64,000 nucleotides of DNA, taken from positions 1,736,001-1,800,000 of the forward strand of contig OZ243937.1 in the NCBI GenBank assembly GCA_965214085.1, written 5' to 3'. The position numbers and the translations under genes are program-made. Position 1 is the stretch's first letter. Each line of letters opens with the position of its first letter. This stretch comes from UBA6055 sp965214085. Its GTDB lineage: Bacteria > Chloroflexota > Anaerolineae > Aggregatilineales > Phototrophicaceae. Below are positions 34,051 through 42,715 of this stretch, piece after piece. The notes below the pieces were generated by a model. That model did no database searches. It was given only the letters and a program-made list of their open reading frames with translations, and had not been told where the DNA came from.

Positions 34051-35316
34051 ATGGAAGCGATCGATACCATCATTGTTGGGGCCGGCGGGCGGGGTAATGC
34101 CTATGGCGATTTCGCGCTTGAGCATCCGCAGGAAATGCGAGTGGTGGGCGTCGCCGAGCCCGATGCCTTTCGGCGTGAGCGCTTCGTCGGCCGTCATGAT
34201 ATCGCGCCGGATATGGTCTTTCACGACTGGCAGTCTCTGCTTGAAACGGGCGACAAAAAAGCGGCCACGATCATCAACTGCACGATGGATCGTTTTCACT
34301 TTGAGTCGACGATGAAGATGATGGAACTCGGCTATGACGTTCTCCTGGAAAAGCCGATGACGCCGGTATTGGAAGAGAACATCCGCCTGGTGCGGCAAGC
34401 GGAAGCGGCGGGCCGTATTCTGCAAATCTGCCATGTGCTGCGCTACACGCCATTCTGGCAGGCATTGCGGGACGTGGCGCAATCCGGCGCTCTCGGCCGC
34501 GTCATCAGCGTCACGCACCGTGAAAATTTGGCGTACTACCACATGGCGCACAGTTTCGTACGCGGCAATTGGCGGCAAGAAGGCACCTCTGGCCCCATGA
34601 TCTTGAGCAAATGCTGCCATGATTTTGATGTGCTGTTGTGGATACTGCAGCGAAAAGTGGCGCGCCTCAGCTCCTTCGGCAGCTTGACGCATTTTCGGCC
34701 CGAGTTCGCTCCCGAGGGCGCCACGCTGCGCTGCACCGACGGCTGCCCGGCCGCGGATAGCTGCAAATATGAAGCGACCAAGCTCTACGCGCGCGATGAC
34801 GATGGCTGGCCGCAGAACGCAGTGTCCTACGCCGCATCGCGGGAGAAGCGGCTGGAAGCGCTGAAGACCGGCTGGTATGGGCGCTGCGTCTATCATTGCG
34901 ACAACGATGTGGTCGATCATCAGACGGTCAATATGGAGCTGGAAGATGGAACGACCGTTACCCTGCTGATGAACGGGCAGGGCGATGAAGAATGCCGCAC
35001 TATGCGTTGGGACGGCACAAAAGCGACCCTGTATGGCAAGTTCTCAGCGCGCGGTGATGAAATTCGCATTCACCATCATCTGACGGGCGAGGTTGAACAG
35101 GTTCCCATTGTCGCTCGCGACCGCAGCGGACACGGCGGCGGCGATTATGGCATTGTCCGCAGCTTCATCAACACGATACAGGGCAGGCCGGATGATAGCG
35201 TTACCAGCGCGCGGGAGTCTCTGGAAAGCCATCTGCTGGCTTTCGCCGCGGAGGAGTCTCGGCTGAAGGAAACCGTCATCAATATGAAGGAATATCGGGA
35301 AAGACTGGAAGCCTAA
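34051..35316 (+). CDS. Gfo/Idh/MocA dehydrogenase with cysteine-rich insert
   Basis: A 421-aa NAD(P)-dependent oxidoreductase. The start at 34051 (MEAIDTIIVGAGGRGNAYG) is preceded by a GAGTGAGG ribosome-binding site; a 35-residue upstream extension is not family-like. EKPMTPVLEENIRLV near residue 107 is the conserved nicotinamide/substrate segment. A Cys-rich insert at about 228-283 has C228, C232, C238, then RCVYHC near 279-283 and the invariant-looking CDNDVVDHQ. This insert is typical of a widespread subfamily of unknown substrate and may bind a metal or iron-sulfur cluster (inference). Confidence 0.9.
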   Translation: MEAIDTIIVGAGGRGNAYGDFALEHPQEMRVVGVAEPDAFRRERFVGRHDIAPDMVFHDWQSLLETGDKKAATIINCTMDRFHFESTMKMMELGYDVLLEKPMTPVLEENIRLVRQAEAAGRILQICHVLRYTPFWQALRDVAQSGALGRVISVTHRENLAYYHMAHSFVRGNWRQEGTSGPMILSKCCHDFDVLLWILQRKVARLSSFGSLTHFRPEFAPEGATLRCTDGCPAADSCKYEATKLYARDDDGWPQNAVSYAASREKRLEALKTGWYGRCVYHCDNDVVDHQTVNMELEDGTTVTLLMNGQGDEECRTMRWDGTKATLYGKFSARGDEIRIHHHLTGEVEQVPIVARDRSGHGGGDYGIVRSFINTIQGRPDDSVTSARESLESHLLAFAAEESRLKETVINMKEYRERLEA

Positions 35317-35374
35317 GCAATCATACCCGACTGCCGCGGAAGCGAAGCGCTAGAATCTCGACAAGTCATCTGAG

Positions 35375-35446
35375 CACCCCCGACAGGATTCGAACCTGTG
35401 CGCCTGGTTCCGGAAACCAGCGCTCTATCCCCTGAGCTACGGGGGC
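35375..35446 (-). tRNA. tRNA-Arg (anticodon CCG)
   Basis: On the minus strand a full cloverleaf can be folded. The acceptor stem is GCCCCCG with CGGGGGT, the D stem GCTC/GAGC, and the anticodon stem CTGGT/ACCAG with loop TTCCGGA, giving anticodon CCG. The T stem is ACAGG/CCTGT with loop TTCGAAT, and the discriminator is G. The 3' CCA is not encoded. It decodes CGG arginine codons. It lies alone in the gap between the dehydrogenase and the lipoprotein gene. Confidence 0.95.
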
Positions 35447-35557
35447 TCTTCACACTCAATATAACAGAACGGCAGCAGACCAGCAAGCCCGCCCCCGTTT
35501 CGGGAGTAGTGAATTGAAGACATAGCAACCAACAATCCTTTCTCAGTAAACCCTGTA

Positions 35558-35582
35558 TGTAGGGGCTAGCCTTGGCTAGCCC
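35558..35582. repeat. solitary GGGCTAGCC hairpin repeat
   Basis: The 25-base unit is the same module as at 20974, 33781 and 50225. Both stem arms carry a paired change, so the stem reads GGGCTAGCC/GGCTAGCCC instead of GGGCGAGCC/GGCTCGCCC, with loop TT. The dyad is thus kept by compensation. It sits in the 445-base gap with tRNA-Arg; no ORF is convincing in the rest. Confidence 0.7.
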
Positions 35583-35678
35583 TCAAACTCGCAGCGGCAA
35601 GCGTTATATCAATGACATCACCGCTCCCCCGGTTCAAAGCAGCGCCAGGCTACGCCGAGTGGCGAGCGCAGCCCAGTC

Positions 35679-35707
35679 CTGCCAAGACCAGGCTAACTTG
35701 ATATAAT
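35679..35707 (+). promoter_or_regulatory. promoter for the lipoprotein gene
   Basis: CTGCCA (35679-35684), a 17-base spacer and a perfect TATAAT (35702-35707). Transcription would start near 35714, 48 bases before the ATG of the lipoprotein gene, and probably continues into the M23 peptidase-like gene. Confidence 0.5.
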
Positions 35708-35761
35708 TGCTGCCGGGCGAGGCTTACCCTAGCAAATTGAAAGCGCGGCGTCGCAAAGACC

Positions 35762-36472
35762 ATGTTTAGGCGATTGTCTTGGCGGTTCATTTTACCAGTC
35801 ACGATGCTATTCTTGGCTGGTTGCAACGCGTTCGCAGTCAGCGATTCAGTCGCCACCATTGGCGCTGATCTAACGATGTACGCCGCCGAGAGCGATATGA
35901 TCCGCGCAGCCGCGACCGCCGAGAACAATATGGCGCTTGAGACGGTCGCCGCCGCCAGCACGCGCGTGGCCGAGTTGTCAGTTGTGAACGCGGCATTGGG
36001 CGCCACCTTACGGGCGAATTACACCGACACCCCAGAAGTTGAAGCTGTGGTCGTCAGCGCCGCAGACATGGCAAGCCCGCTGGAAGACGACATGATGGAC
36101 GACCCAGAGGCGGACCAGCCGGCAGCGGGGCAGATGGAGGTGTCAGATCTATCAAGCGCCGCTGGCCTCGACTCGAACAGCGGCTGCTCCAGCGGGACCG
36201 TGCGGCAATTCAGTCCGCAAGTACCGGAGATCTATGTGACGGCGCGTGTCACTGAATTGCGCGCAGGCGCTGTTTTCCAAGTGTCCTGGTTCCGCGGCGA
36301 TGCCATGGTTGCCGAAACGAACTGGCAGGCAACATACTCGAAGTCCTTCGAATGTATATGGTTCTATGTTTCGCCGGAGGATTTCGCATTCACTCCCGGA
36401 AGCTATTCAGCGACATTGACTGTAGACGGCAATGTGCGGGGCAGCGTTACCTTTGAAATCCTGATCAACTGA
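35762..36472 (+). CDS. lipoprotein of unknown function
   Basis: A 236-aa protein with a signal peptide and lipobox LAGC (lipidated Cys21). The region about 40-80 is Ala/Val-rich and helical, perhaps a short coiled coil, followed by an acidic linker at about 108-128. A C-terminal beta-sandwich-like domain at about 140-235 (YVTARVTELRAGAVFQVSWFRGDAMV) resembles surface-exposed Ig-like folds. It begins a two-gene run with the M23 peptidase-like protein, 16 bases away, so a role in the cell envelope is likely. No family is recognised. Confidence 0.75.
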   Translation: MFRRLSWRFILPVTMLFLAGCNAFAVSDSVATIGADLTMYAAESDMIRAAATAENNMALETVAAASTRVAELSVVNAALGATLRANYTDTPEVEAVVVSAADMASPLEDDMMDDPEADQPAAGQMEVSDLSSAAGLDSNSGCSSGTVRQFSPQVPEIYVTARVTELRAGAVFQVSWFRGDAMVAETNWQATYSKSFECIWFYVSPEDFAFTPGSYSATLTVDGNVRGSVTFEILIN

Positions 36473-36488
36473 TTGGGGGGACGAAACA

Positions 36489-37442
36489 TTGCAATCCCAC
36501 TGTCGCAGTCGGGTCCTCTTGCTAGGGCTTGTCATTGTGTTCTTGTACGGCGCCGTTCAGAGCCAGGATACAAGCCAGACGAATATTGCCAGTGGCTTGC
36601 AGGCGCCGCCCGCTACCCACGCCGATGTCGATGCGCCTGCAGCTGCATTGGCAGCGCCCGACGTTGACGCGATCGAGGCGGTTGAGCACAACGTCCTGCA
36701 CCGCCCGATCGAATTGTCCGATGACTTGGTGCATTGGGTGGACCGCAGCTACCCTTATGGCAGTACACAGCATGGGGGGCGCGCAATCCATTTGGGCGTC
36801 GAATTTGTGAACCCGCGCCATACACCGGTCTATGCCGCCAAGTCCGGCGTCGTTGTGTTTGCCGGCGCCGATGAGGAGGTCTTGATTGGTCCGCAACTCG
36901 ACTATTATGGACAAGTCGTCATCGTGGCGCATCAGTACGAGTCGTTGGCTGGGCGACAGGTCTTCACTTTGTATGGACATCTCGAAGATATAAACGTGGC
37001 GGCCGGGCAGTCTGTAGAAGATCTGACGCGACTGGGGACTATTGGTTCGAGCGGCGTAGCGCTGGGGCCGCATTTGCATTTCGAGGTGCGCGTCGAAGAC
37101 CCCTTCGACTATAGCATGACGCGCAATCCCGAATTGTGGCTGCAACATTACCTAGATCGAGGCATGATTGTTGGCAATGTCCGCGATCAGGCGGGCGAGC
37201 CAATTTATGGCAAGCGGGTTTCCGTCCGTTCAGACACCGTCAACCGCGATGTGTATAGCTATCAGGGCGAGGTGGTCAACCCCGATCCCGTCTGGGACGA
37301 GGACTTTACGGTGGGCGACCTGCCGGTTGACCACTATCAAGTGATCGTACTCAACAAATTTGGCAAGATTGCTTTCAGCGAAACTGTCGTCGTAGAAGCC
37401 AATCGCACGACATTTGTCGATGTTGTCCTTGCCGACGCCTAG
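36489..37442 (+). CDS. M23-family peptidase-like protein
   Basis: A 317-aa secreted protein with a signal peptide at about 1-26. The LytM/M23 domain covers about 100-220: HLGVEFVNPRHTPVYAAKSG supplies the first His and an acidic ligand, and GPHLHFEVR near residue 196 supplies the HxH. The second ligand, Asp in active M23 enzymes, is Glu here (HxxxE). A C-terminal beta-sandwich of about 90 aa resembles carboxypeptidase regulatory domains. The TTG start is supported by a GGGGGGACG stretch upstream. It may cleave peptidoglycan cross-links, or bind without cutting. Confidence 0.87.
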   Translation: MQSHCRSRVLLLGLVIVFLYGAVQSQDTSQTNIASGLQAPPATHADVDAPAAALAAPDVDAIEAVEHNVLHRPIELSDDLVHWVDRSYPYGSTQHGGRAIHLGVEFVNPRHTPVYAAKSGVVVFAGADEEVLIGPQLDYYGQVVIVAHQYESLAGRQVFTLYGHLEDINVAAGQSVEDLTRLGTIGSSGVALGPHLHFEVRVEDPFDYSMTRNPELWLQHYLDRGMIVGNVRDQAGEPIYGKRVSVRSDTVNRDVYSYQGEVVNPDPVWDEDFTVGDLPVDHYQVIVLNKFGKIAFSETVVVEANRTTFVDVVLADA

Positions 37443-37445
37443 AGG

Positions 37446-37465
37446 TATCGCTTGATTCAGCGATA
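37446..37465. terminator. possible bidirectional terminator hairpin
   Basis: TATCGCT (37446-37452) and AGCGATA (37459-37465) form a 7-pair stem with a 6-base loop between two convergent genes. Low GC content and lack of a T run make it weak. Confidence 0.3.
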
Positions 37466-39571
37466 GATACGATATTCGATGGTGATAGGTCCGTTGCGCG
37501 TTACGCTTGTTACCTGCATAGCGCCGCGATGCCCGTCCGCGGTCATCAGGCTGTATACCTTGTTTGCGAGTTGGTCCGCGTTTGCGATCGTGCTATTGGC
37601 CGGCATGGCGTGGATGACGTCGAAGTGAGTTTGGCTCAAGGCTGAGAATTGGCCCATTGCGGCGAAGGCGGCGCTGCCCAGAGCCTCCAGGTCGTTGCCG
37701 GTCCAGGACAAGTCGGGCTTGGCATCGCCGTCAAGATCGATGGAGCCGGCGGAAGTGGTCCATGTGCCGCTCGACAAGACCGGGCGGTCGGCCACATATT
37801 CATATACAAACACTTGATTGTTCGCTTCCCCGGCGGCGCCTTCATAAACCTCCTGGTTGAGATCAACCACAATGACAACTGATTGGGGGCCCGAAGTTCC
37901 GCTGAGATTTGGATGCAGCTGCGCCGTCGCTTGCTGGCCCGCGTCCAAGCCCGCTATATTGACCCCGGCAAACTGGCCGCCCGGCGCGAAGGTCCCGGCG
38001 ACTGCGAAGCGGCCGGCTGAGCCTAAACCCTGATTGAGCAGCGTGACATTTACAACGTTGGGTTGGCCGATGTGCAGTCGTATAGGCTGCGCGCCCAGCA
38101 CGACCAGGTCCGGTTCCTGCGGCGGCGGTGGCGTCGGCGTTGCTGGCGGCTGAATAATTGGCGCGAGATTGCGATCGCCGATGGTTTCCGCCAGGTAAGC
38201 CGCAACCCAGCCCCATTGGCCGCGAAAGTCGATGACCACCCAACTGTGGTCGACGGTCGCGCCCAGGATGCGTGCCAGTGTACCCTCGATAACCTGGCCG
38301 ATGATGTCGTATTCGGTGCCGGGCCCGCTGCGGACGTTTAGAAAATCGCGTGTGATTCTTAAGTGATATCCGGTGGGTGTCGCAGTTGGGGCTGCTGTGG
38401 CTGTGGCTGGCGCAGCGGTCGGGATCTGGGCCGGCTCTCTTGTTGGCACAGCGGTGTCGATTGCGTCGGGATAACGGGCAACGACATTAGCGCTACCGTA
38501 ATCATTCAGTCGGAGAATTACCGTATTGCTGCTGATCTCGCCCGGCAAGGGCTCCGCCGGGCTCAGCGCGCCCTGTACGCCAGCGAAGGGGCTTGTGGCG
38601 GCCAAGGCAGCGTAAACGTTGCCGCCCCGCGCGGTCGCTGCGGCCAGCAAGCGAAGGGCGTCGTAGCTGGCCGCGGCCAAGGCGTCAGGCAGCCGCCCAA
38701 ACGCGCGCGCATAGGCATGGGTAAACTCGCGGCTGGCGGCGTCATCAAGCGTATGCGACCAGGTGGACATGCTGATTATGCCCGGCAGCAAATGGACTGG
38801 AACACGCGTGGCGAAGTCCTTCTCATGGGCGCGGCCGTAGACAAGTTCTCCCGCGTAACCGGTGTCGCGGATCTGCTGCAAAGCTTGAGCAGCCAGATGC
38901 GGCGGGCCAAATATGGCAACCGCGTCTGGCGCCGAGGCTGCAACTGTCTCCGCCACTCGCTGAAAGTTCGGTCGGGATTGGTCGACGGCTAGGTTTGAAG
39001 GGCGCAGACCATAGGCAGCCAAGGCATTGGCGAAAGAAATCAGACTGGCCGTGCTGGCGGCGTCTAGCTGGATGGTGTGTATGGTCTGAATCCTTAGCGA
39101 AGTCGCCAGGTATTCCGCCAAGCTGCTTGTTTGCGCATGTTCCGCGGCGCGGCTGCGATAAAGGCGGCCCGTGTGATCGGATAGCAAGAGCGTATCGCTG
39201 GTCGCCGGTGTAAACACGGGAACTTGTATCGCCTGCAGCCTGGACATATTCTGGGCTATCAGGTCATCAGTTTCGGGCCCGAATACGGCGAAAACACTGG
39301 CTTGCTTCATATTGGCAGTGGCAATTTCCATGTTGTCCGGCGGCGTGTCTACAACTGTCAGTTGGAAGCGTGTTCCATCGGCGCCGACAAGCCCGCCGGC
39401 ATCATTGATGTGATCTGCCGCTAGCCGCGCCCCCGCCAGTATGGATCCGGACGGATAATCTATCACGCCGATTCTCAACTCGTACTGAGCGTTAGCCCGC
39501 GGGCCGCTGAACCCGATGAAAATTGCCAAGACAAAGGCGATCCAAACCGGAGCGCTATGATGGATGACCAT
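37457..39571 (-). CDS. secreted binding-protein/SH3/CARDB multidomain protein
   Basis: A 704-aa protein. The start MVIHHSAPVWIAFVLAIF (39571) gives a clear signal peptide. Domains in order: a periplasmic-binding-protein type-1 (branched-chain amino acid receptor-like) domain at about 30-390, beginning YELRIGVIDYPSGSILAG; an Ala/Thr/Pro linker at about 400-428; a bacterial SH3 domain at about 430-500 (LNVRSGPGTEYDIIGQV); a CARDB-type beta domain at about 515-630 (PDLVVLGAQPIRLHIGQPNV); and a C-terminal domain of about 70 aa. It likely sits on the cell surface as a receptor or wall-binding protein. No permease genes are adjacent. Confidence 0.85.
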   Translation of the reverse strand: MVIHHSAPVWIAFVLAIFIGFSGPRANAQYELRIGVIDYPSGSILAGARLAADHINDAGGLVGADGTRFQLTVVDTPPDNMEIATANMKQASVFAVFGPETDDLIAQNMSRLQAIQVPVFTPATSDTLLLSDHTGRLYRSRAAEHAQTSSLAEYLATSLRIQTIHTIQLDAASTASLISFANALAAYGLRPSNLAVDQSRPNFQRVAETVAASAPDAVAIFGPPHLAAQALQQIRDTGYAGELVYGRAHEKDFATRVPVHLLPGIISMSTWSHTLDDAASREFTHAYARAFGRLPDALAAASYDALRLLAAATARGGNVYAALAATSPFAGVQGALSPAEPLPGEISSNTVILRLNDYGSANVVARYPDAIDTAVPTREPAQIPTAAPATATAAPTATPTGYHLRITRDFLNVRSGPGTEYDIIGQVIEGTLARILGATVDHSWVVIDFRGQWGWVAAYLAETIGDRNLAPIIQPPATPTPPPPQEPDLVVLGAQPIRLHIGQPNVVNVTLLNQGLGSAGRFAVAGTFAPGGQFAGVNIAGLDAGQQATAQLHPNLSGTSGPQSVVIVVDLNQEVYEGAAGEANNQVFVYEYVADRPVLSSGTWTTSAGSIDLDGDAKPDLSWTGNDLEALGSAAFAAMGQFSALSQTHFDVIHAMPANSTIANADQLANKVYSLMTADGHRGAMQVTSVTRNGPITIEYRIYR

Positions 39572-39656
39572 GTCAGAATCCAGACAGACTTGTTTGACGG
39601 TGCAATCAGTATACAAATTAGTCCTAAGGTCGCATAGCTGACGGCGCGTTGCCCTC

Positions 39657-39685
39657 TTGATTTCCGCCCGTTCGCTGACTATACT
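39657..39685 (+). promoter_or_regulatory. promoter for the MBL hydrolase-greA pair
   Basis: TTGATT (39657-39662), a 17-base spacer and TATACT (39680-39685), close to the sigma-70 consensus. The predicted start near 39692 leaves a 40-base leader before the ATG at 39733. Confidence 0.65.
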
Positions 39686-39732
39686 CGCGCTAGTCATTCC
39701 CGATTGTCTAGCTTGGCGGGCCCCCGAATCGC

Positions 39733-40632
39733 ATGCAGCGCGAACGCATCACGGACAACATATTTGTATTTCGCAGCGGCCAGTATGCCCAGGTGACGGC
39801 TGGCTTGATTGTGACGAGCGAAGGCGCCGTGCTCATCGACACCTTGCTCTATCCTGAGGAGTCCTTGCGCATTCGGCGCTACGTAGAACACGGACTGCGG
39901 TCCGAAGTGCGCTACGTCATCAATACGCATTATCACGCGGATCATACGACGGGCGCCTGTTTCTTCCCGGAGGCGCAGGTCCTGTCGCACCGGCTCTGCG
40001 CTGAGATGCTGGCGACGCGCGGCCGCGAGAGCCTGGCGCGGATGAAGCAAGACTCGCCGGAGTTTGAAAGGGTTGAACTCGTCATTCCAGATATCACCTT
40101 CGAGGGTCGGATGTCCTTTGAGTTAGGCGAATTCCAGTTCACGCTGAGCGCAAGCCCGGGCCACAGCCCCGATTCCATCGTATGCTTGGTCCACGACGAA
40201 GACATTCTCTTCGCTGCTGATACAGTGATGCCGATTCCGTATTTCGTCGATGGCGCTTATGCTGATCTTGAACGGTCGCTAAGACGCTTGCTGGATCGAG
40301 AATACGAGAACATTGTGCAAGGCCATGGCGATATTATATTACGCGGCGAGGCGCGGGAAAAAATCGCCAGCGACCTGGAGTATCTTCACCGTTTGTCCGA
40401 GGCGGTAGAGAGCGCGCTGCAAGCAGATCTACAGAATATCGAGGACGCGATATCCTTGGAAGCCTGCGGCAAGAGCCACGTGCTCTTGAATGGGGTGGTT
40501 GAGCAGTTGCACCGCGACAATATTCGCGCATTAGTGAACGTCGGCCGGGGCGGTTCAAGCCTGCCGGCCGACCGAGACGCAGCCCACGATTATGAAGGAA
40601 ACACAAAATGGCACCAGAAGAATCTTATCTAA
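39733..40632 (+). CDS. metallo-beta-lactamase-fold hydrolase
   Basis: A 299-aa zinc hydrolase. NTHYHADHTTGA near residue 65 supplies the HxHxDH metal motif, SPGHSPDSIVCLV near residue 142 and QGHGDIILRGEA near residue 197 the remaining His ligands. The C-terminal ~90 residues are helical and extend beyond the core. The substrate is unknown; the family includes quorum-quenching lactonases and glyoxalase-II-like thioesterases. Its last 25 bases overlap the start of greA in another frame, so the two are translated from one mRNA. Confidence 0.9.
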   Translation: MQRERITDNIFVFRSGQYAQVTAGLIVTSEGAVLIDTLLYPEESLRIRRYVEHGLRSEVRYVINTHYHADHTTGACFFPEAQVLSHRLCAEMLATRGRESLARMKQDSPEFERVELVIPDITFEGRMSFELGEFQFTLSASPGHSPDSIVCLVHDEDILFAADTVMPIPYFVDGAYADLERSLRRLLDREYENIVQGHGDIILRGEAREKIASDLEYLHRLSEAVESALQADLQNIEDAISLEACGKSHVLLNGVVEQLHRDNIRALVNVGRGGSSLPADRDAAHDYEGNTKWHQKNLI

Positions 40633-41078
40633 CCAAAGAAGGCGAAGATGCGCTGCGCCGTGAATTGCGGCAACTCATAGAGACACGGCGTCCGGAGCTG
40701 GCGCGCAAGCTGAAAGACGCGGTGGCGCAGGGAGACCTAAAGGAGAATGCCGACTACCACGACGCCAAGGAGCAACTCGGCTTTGTGGAAGGCCGTGTGC
40801 AACATATCGAGTCCGTCCTCAGGCACTCCATCATCGTGGATGACGCGGCGCCCAGCGATGAAGTACGTGTTGGGTCTACGGTCGTCATTCAGGAAGTTGG
40901 CAGCGGCGAGGACGAAGAATACAAAATTGTCGGCAGCGCCGAAGCAAACCCGCGCGAGCGCAAAATCTCGCAGAAGAGCCCGATAGGCTCCGCGTTGCTA
41001 GGGAGCGGGATAGGCGAAAAAGTCTCGGTAAGCACACCCGACGGCAAAATCAAATTCAAGATTGTCGACATCCGCTAG
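40608..41078 (+). CDS. greA: transcription elongation factor GreA
   Basis: A 156-aa factor that rescues backtracked RNA polymerase. The N-terminal coiled coil (about 1-75) carries the acidic tip in GDLKENADYHDAKEQ, with the conserved Asp/Glu pair that stimulates cleavage. The C-terminal FKBP-like domain covers about 80-156 (SPIGSALLGSGIGEKVSV). A GAAGGAAA ribosome-binding site lies inside the end of the upstream MBL gene, whose stop is 25 bases into greA. Confidence 0.97.
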   Translation: MAPEESYLTKEGEDALRRELRQLIETRRPELARKLKDAVAQGDLKENADYHDAKEQLGFVEGRVQHIESVLRHSIIVDDAAPSDEVRVGSTVVIQEVGSGEDEEYKIVGSAEANPRERKISQKSPIGSALLGSGIGEKVSVSTPDGKIKFKIVDIR

Positions 41079-41146
41079 ATTTGGCGGCAGTCTGTCTGTG
41101 TACATACACAGATCGCTATTACCTAGAACTACGCTTGACCACTCAA

Positions 41147-42577
41147 TTACGAATAGGGCATGAAATTGCCCGTGCCGCCGAAGGGATCTTCCTCTTCATC
41201 TTCGGGGCGTCTTGGCGCTTGCGAGCTTGCGGATGGCGCGCTCATACTGCCCGTTGGCGGCGGCGTCGGCGACGTGGTCTCCGTTGGCGGTCCAAATTGC
41301 ATTTCCGCGTATTCGTTGAAGGGCGAACTAGCTGGCGCCGGATAAGCGCTCGCGGGCATACTCGAAGGCATCGCCTGCTTATGCCAGACCAGGATTTCGA
41401 CTTCAAGGGTCTCAATGCCGCTGTTCGGCGTTCCCCCGCCGTAGTTGCAGACTACTGCATTGACTGTAGCTTGCATGTGGATTGAGCCACTGTCCAATAG
41501 CAGGCGCGCGCCAGGCTCTACCGCGACGATGTCAGCTCCAGCATCCCGGACGCGGTTGGATACAGCGGCGTGTAAAGCCGGGTCGTGCAAGGCGGCGGGC
41601 GCGGCAAAGACCTTGGTCAGCGTTTCCTGCGACGCCATGTCAAAGCCCCAGAATTCAACTGACTGCAACTCATTGCCGACTTGGGTCGCGCCAGAAACGC
41701 CGCATTCGCCAAGAAACTGGCTGCCCGCATCCGGGGCCAATTCTATGGCGAAAGAATCATCCAGATTACGTCCTTTAACGTAAGTCGAAAGGGCGCGCAA
41801 TACGGGAACGCCGTACTGCGGATGTATGGCGCCGCTTTCTTCGGTTTCCGCTTCGACCCAGGTCGCCACGGCTGGCGCCTCAGTGTAGGCCTGCAGCGGT
41901 TCTTCGCTTGGCATAGCGGCGGGCTCTGGCGGCGCTGGGCTGGCTGTCTCATTTGGCTTGCGACCTCGGCGGGCGGATGCCGCGCCTACGCTGGCTGGCA
42001 GGATGGCGCGCCAGGCGATAACAAGTACCGGGATCCCCAGCGCTACGACTGCCAGCGAAGCCAGCACTTGCAGGGTACTGGCGACTAGGCCGGGATCTTG
42101 CGGGGCCAGCGCTCCTGGCAGGTCGGCGTATCCGGGGATGGCCATCAACGTTTCCAGCGCAGCGCGCTCCGCGGCCGGAACTTGCGTGTTGCCCGCCAGG
42201 CCTTCTACCACAGACTGCGGATTGGGTATCTGCTGCAAGACCAGTAAGGCGTTGTTGCTGTCATAGTGCACGGCTTCGGAGTGCCCCACGGCGATCATTC
42301 GCACCCACTGCTTGATCGCGTCCTGGCTCATGTGGCGGGGCGAGGCGCCGGTGAATTCCGTAGGAATGATCACATAAGCCGCAACCAATCCCAGCGTCAT
42401 GCCCAGCAGTACCAGCAAGACCGTCATTCGCTGCGGGCCGTACGCCGCCAGGCTCTGAATGCGCGAACCGGGCTCATGCCCGCCCTTGCCAGAGGAAGTG
42501 TTGGCGGATCCAACTTCGCTGGCTTCGGAGGCTGCTGATGATTGCGTGTGATTAGACATTCGACCTTGAAGGCTCAT
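41147..42577 (-). CDS. two-TM membrane protein of unknown function
   Basis: A 476-aa protein. A polar Ser/Glu-rich N-terminus precedes helix 1 at about 50-71, an external region follows (about 72-165), and helix 2 is at about 167-189. A Pro/Glu/Ala-rich linker leads to a soluble cytoplasmic domain at about 245-400 with beta-strand pattern (YGVPVLRALSTYVKGRNLDDSFAIEL) and cysteines at about 296 and 384. The tail is Pro/Ser-rich, ending in an acidic patch. No family is recognised. It has its own upstream dyad (42604-42625) and converges on greA. Confidence 0.8.
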   Translation of the reverse strand: MSLQGRMSNHTQSSAASEASEVGSANTSSGKGGHEPGSRIQSLAAYGPQRMTVLLVLLGMTLGLVAAYVIIPTEFTGASPRHMSQDAIKQWVRMIAVGHSEAVHYDSNNALLVLQQIPNPQSVVEGLAGNTQVPAAERAALETLMAIPGYADLPGALAPQDPGLVASTLQVLASLAVVALGIPVLVIAWRAILPASVGAASARRGRKPNETASPAPPEPAAMPSEEPLQAYTEAPAVATWVEAETEESGAIHPQYGVPVLRALSTYVKGRNLDDSFAIELAPDAGSQFLGECGVSGATQVGNELQSVEFWGFDMASQETLTKVFAAPAALHDPALHAAVSNRVRDAGADIVAVEPGARLLLDSGSIHMQATVNAVVCNYGGGTPNSGIETLEVEILVWHKQAMPSSMPASAYPAPASSPFNEYAEMQFGPPTETTSPTPPPTGSMSAPSASSQAPRRPEDEEEDPFGGTGNFMPYS

Positions 42578-42603
42578 AAATCGCCCTTTCGAGTCTCAAA
42601 TAT

Positions 42604-42625
42604 GTATACTTGCAATGAAGTATAC
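42604..42625. promoter_or_regulatory. perfect 8-bp dyad, candidate operator
   Basis: GTATACTT (42604-42611) and AAGTATAC (42618-42625) form a perfect inverted repeat with a 6-base centre, 27 bases before the start of the two-TM protein gene. It is AT-rich and has no T run, so it is more likely a binding site for a dimeric regulator overlapping the promoter than a terminator. Confidence 0.5.
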
Positions 42626-42715
42626 GATAGGTAACAAAGCGCCACAAACGCGTTGCGCGCCAACTTTTCAGCGCAGGTACAATTCACGGCAGGCGAGCGG
42701 CATGCGCGGGATGGC

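Noticed and set aside
33751..34920. Leftward 389-aa ORF
   Set aside because: It overlaps the Gfo/Idh/MocA gene in the opposite frame and runs through element copy C; the plus-strand frame has clear family motifs.
41096..41111. CTGTGT/ACACAG palindrome after greA as a terminator
   Set aside because: The stem has only six pairs and no T tract; kept only as a weak possibility.
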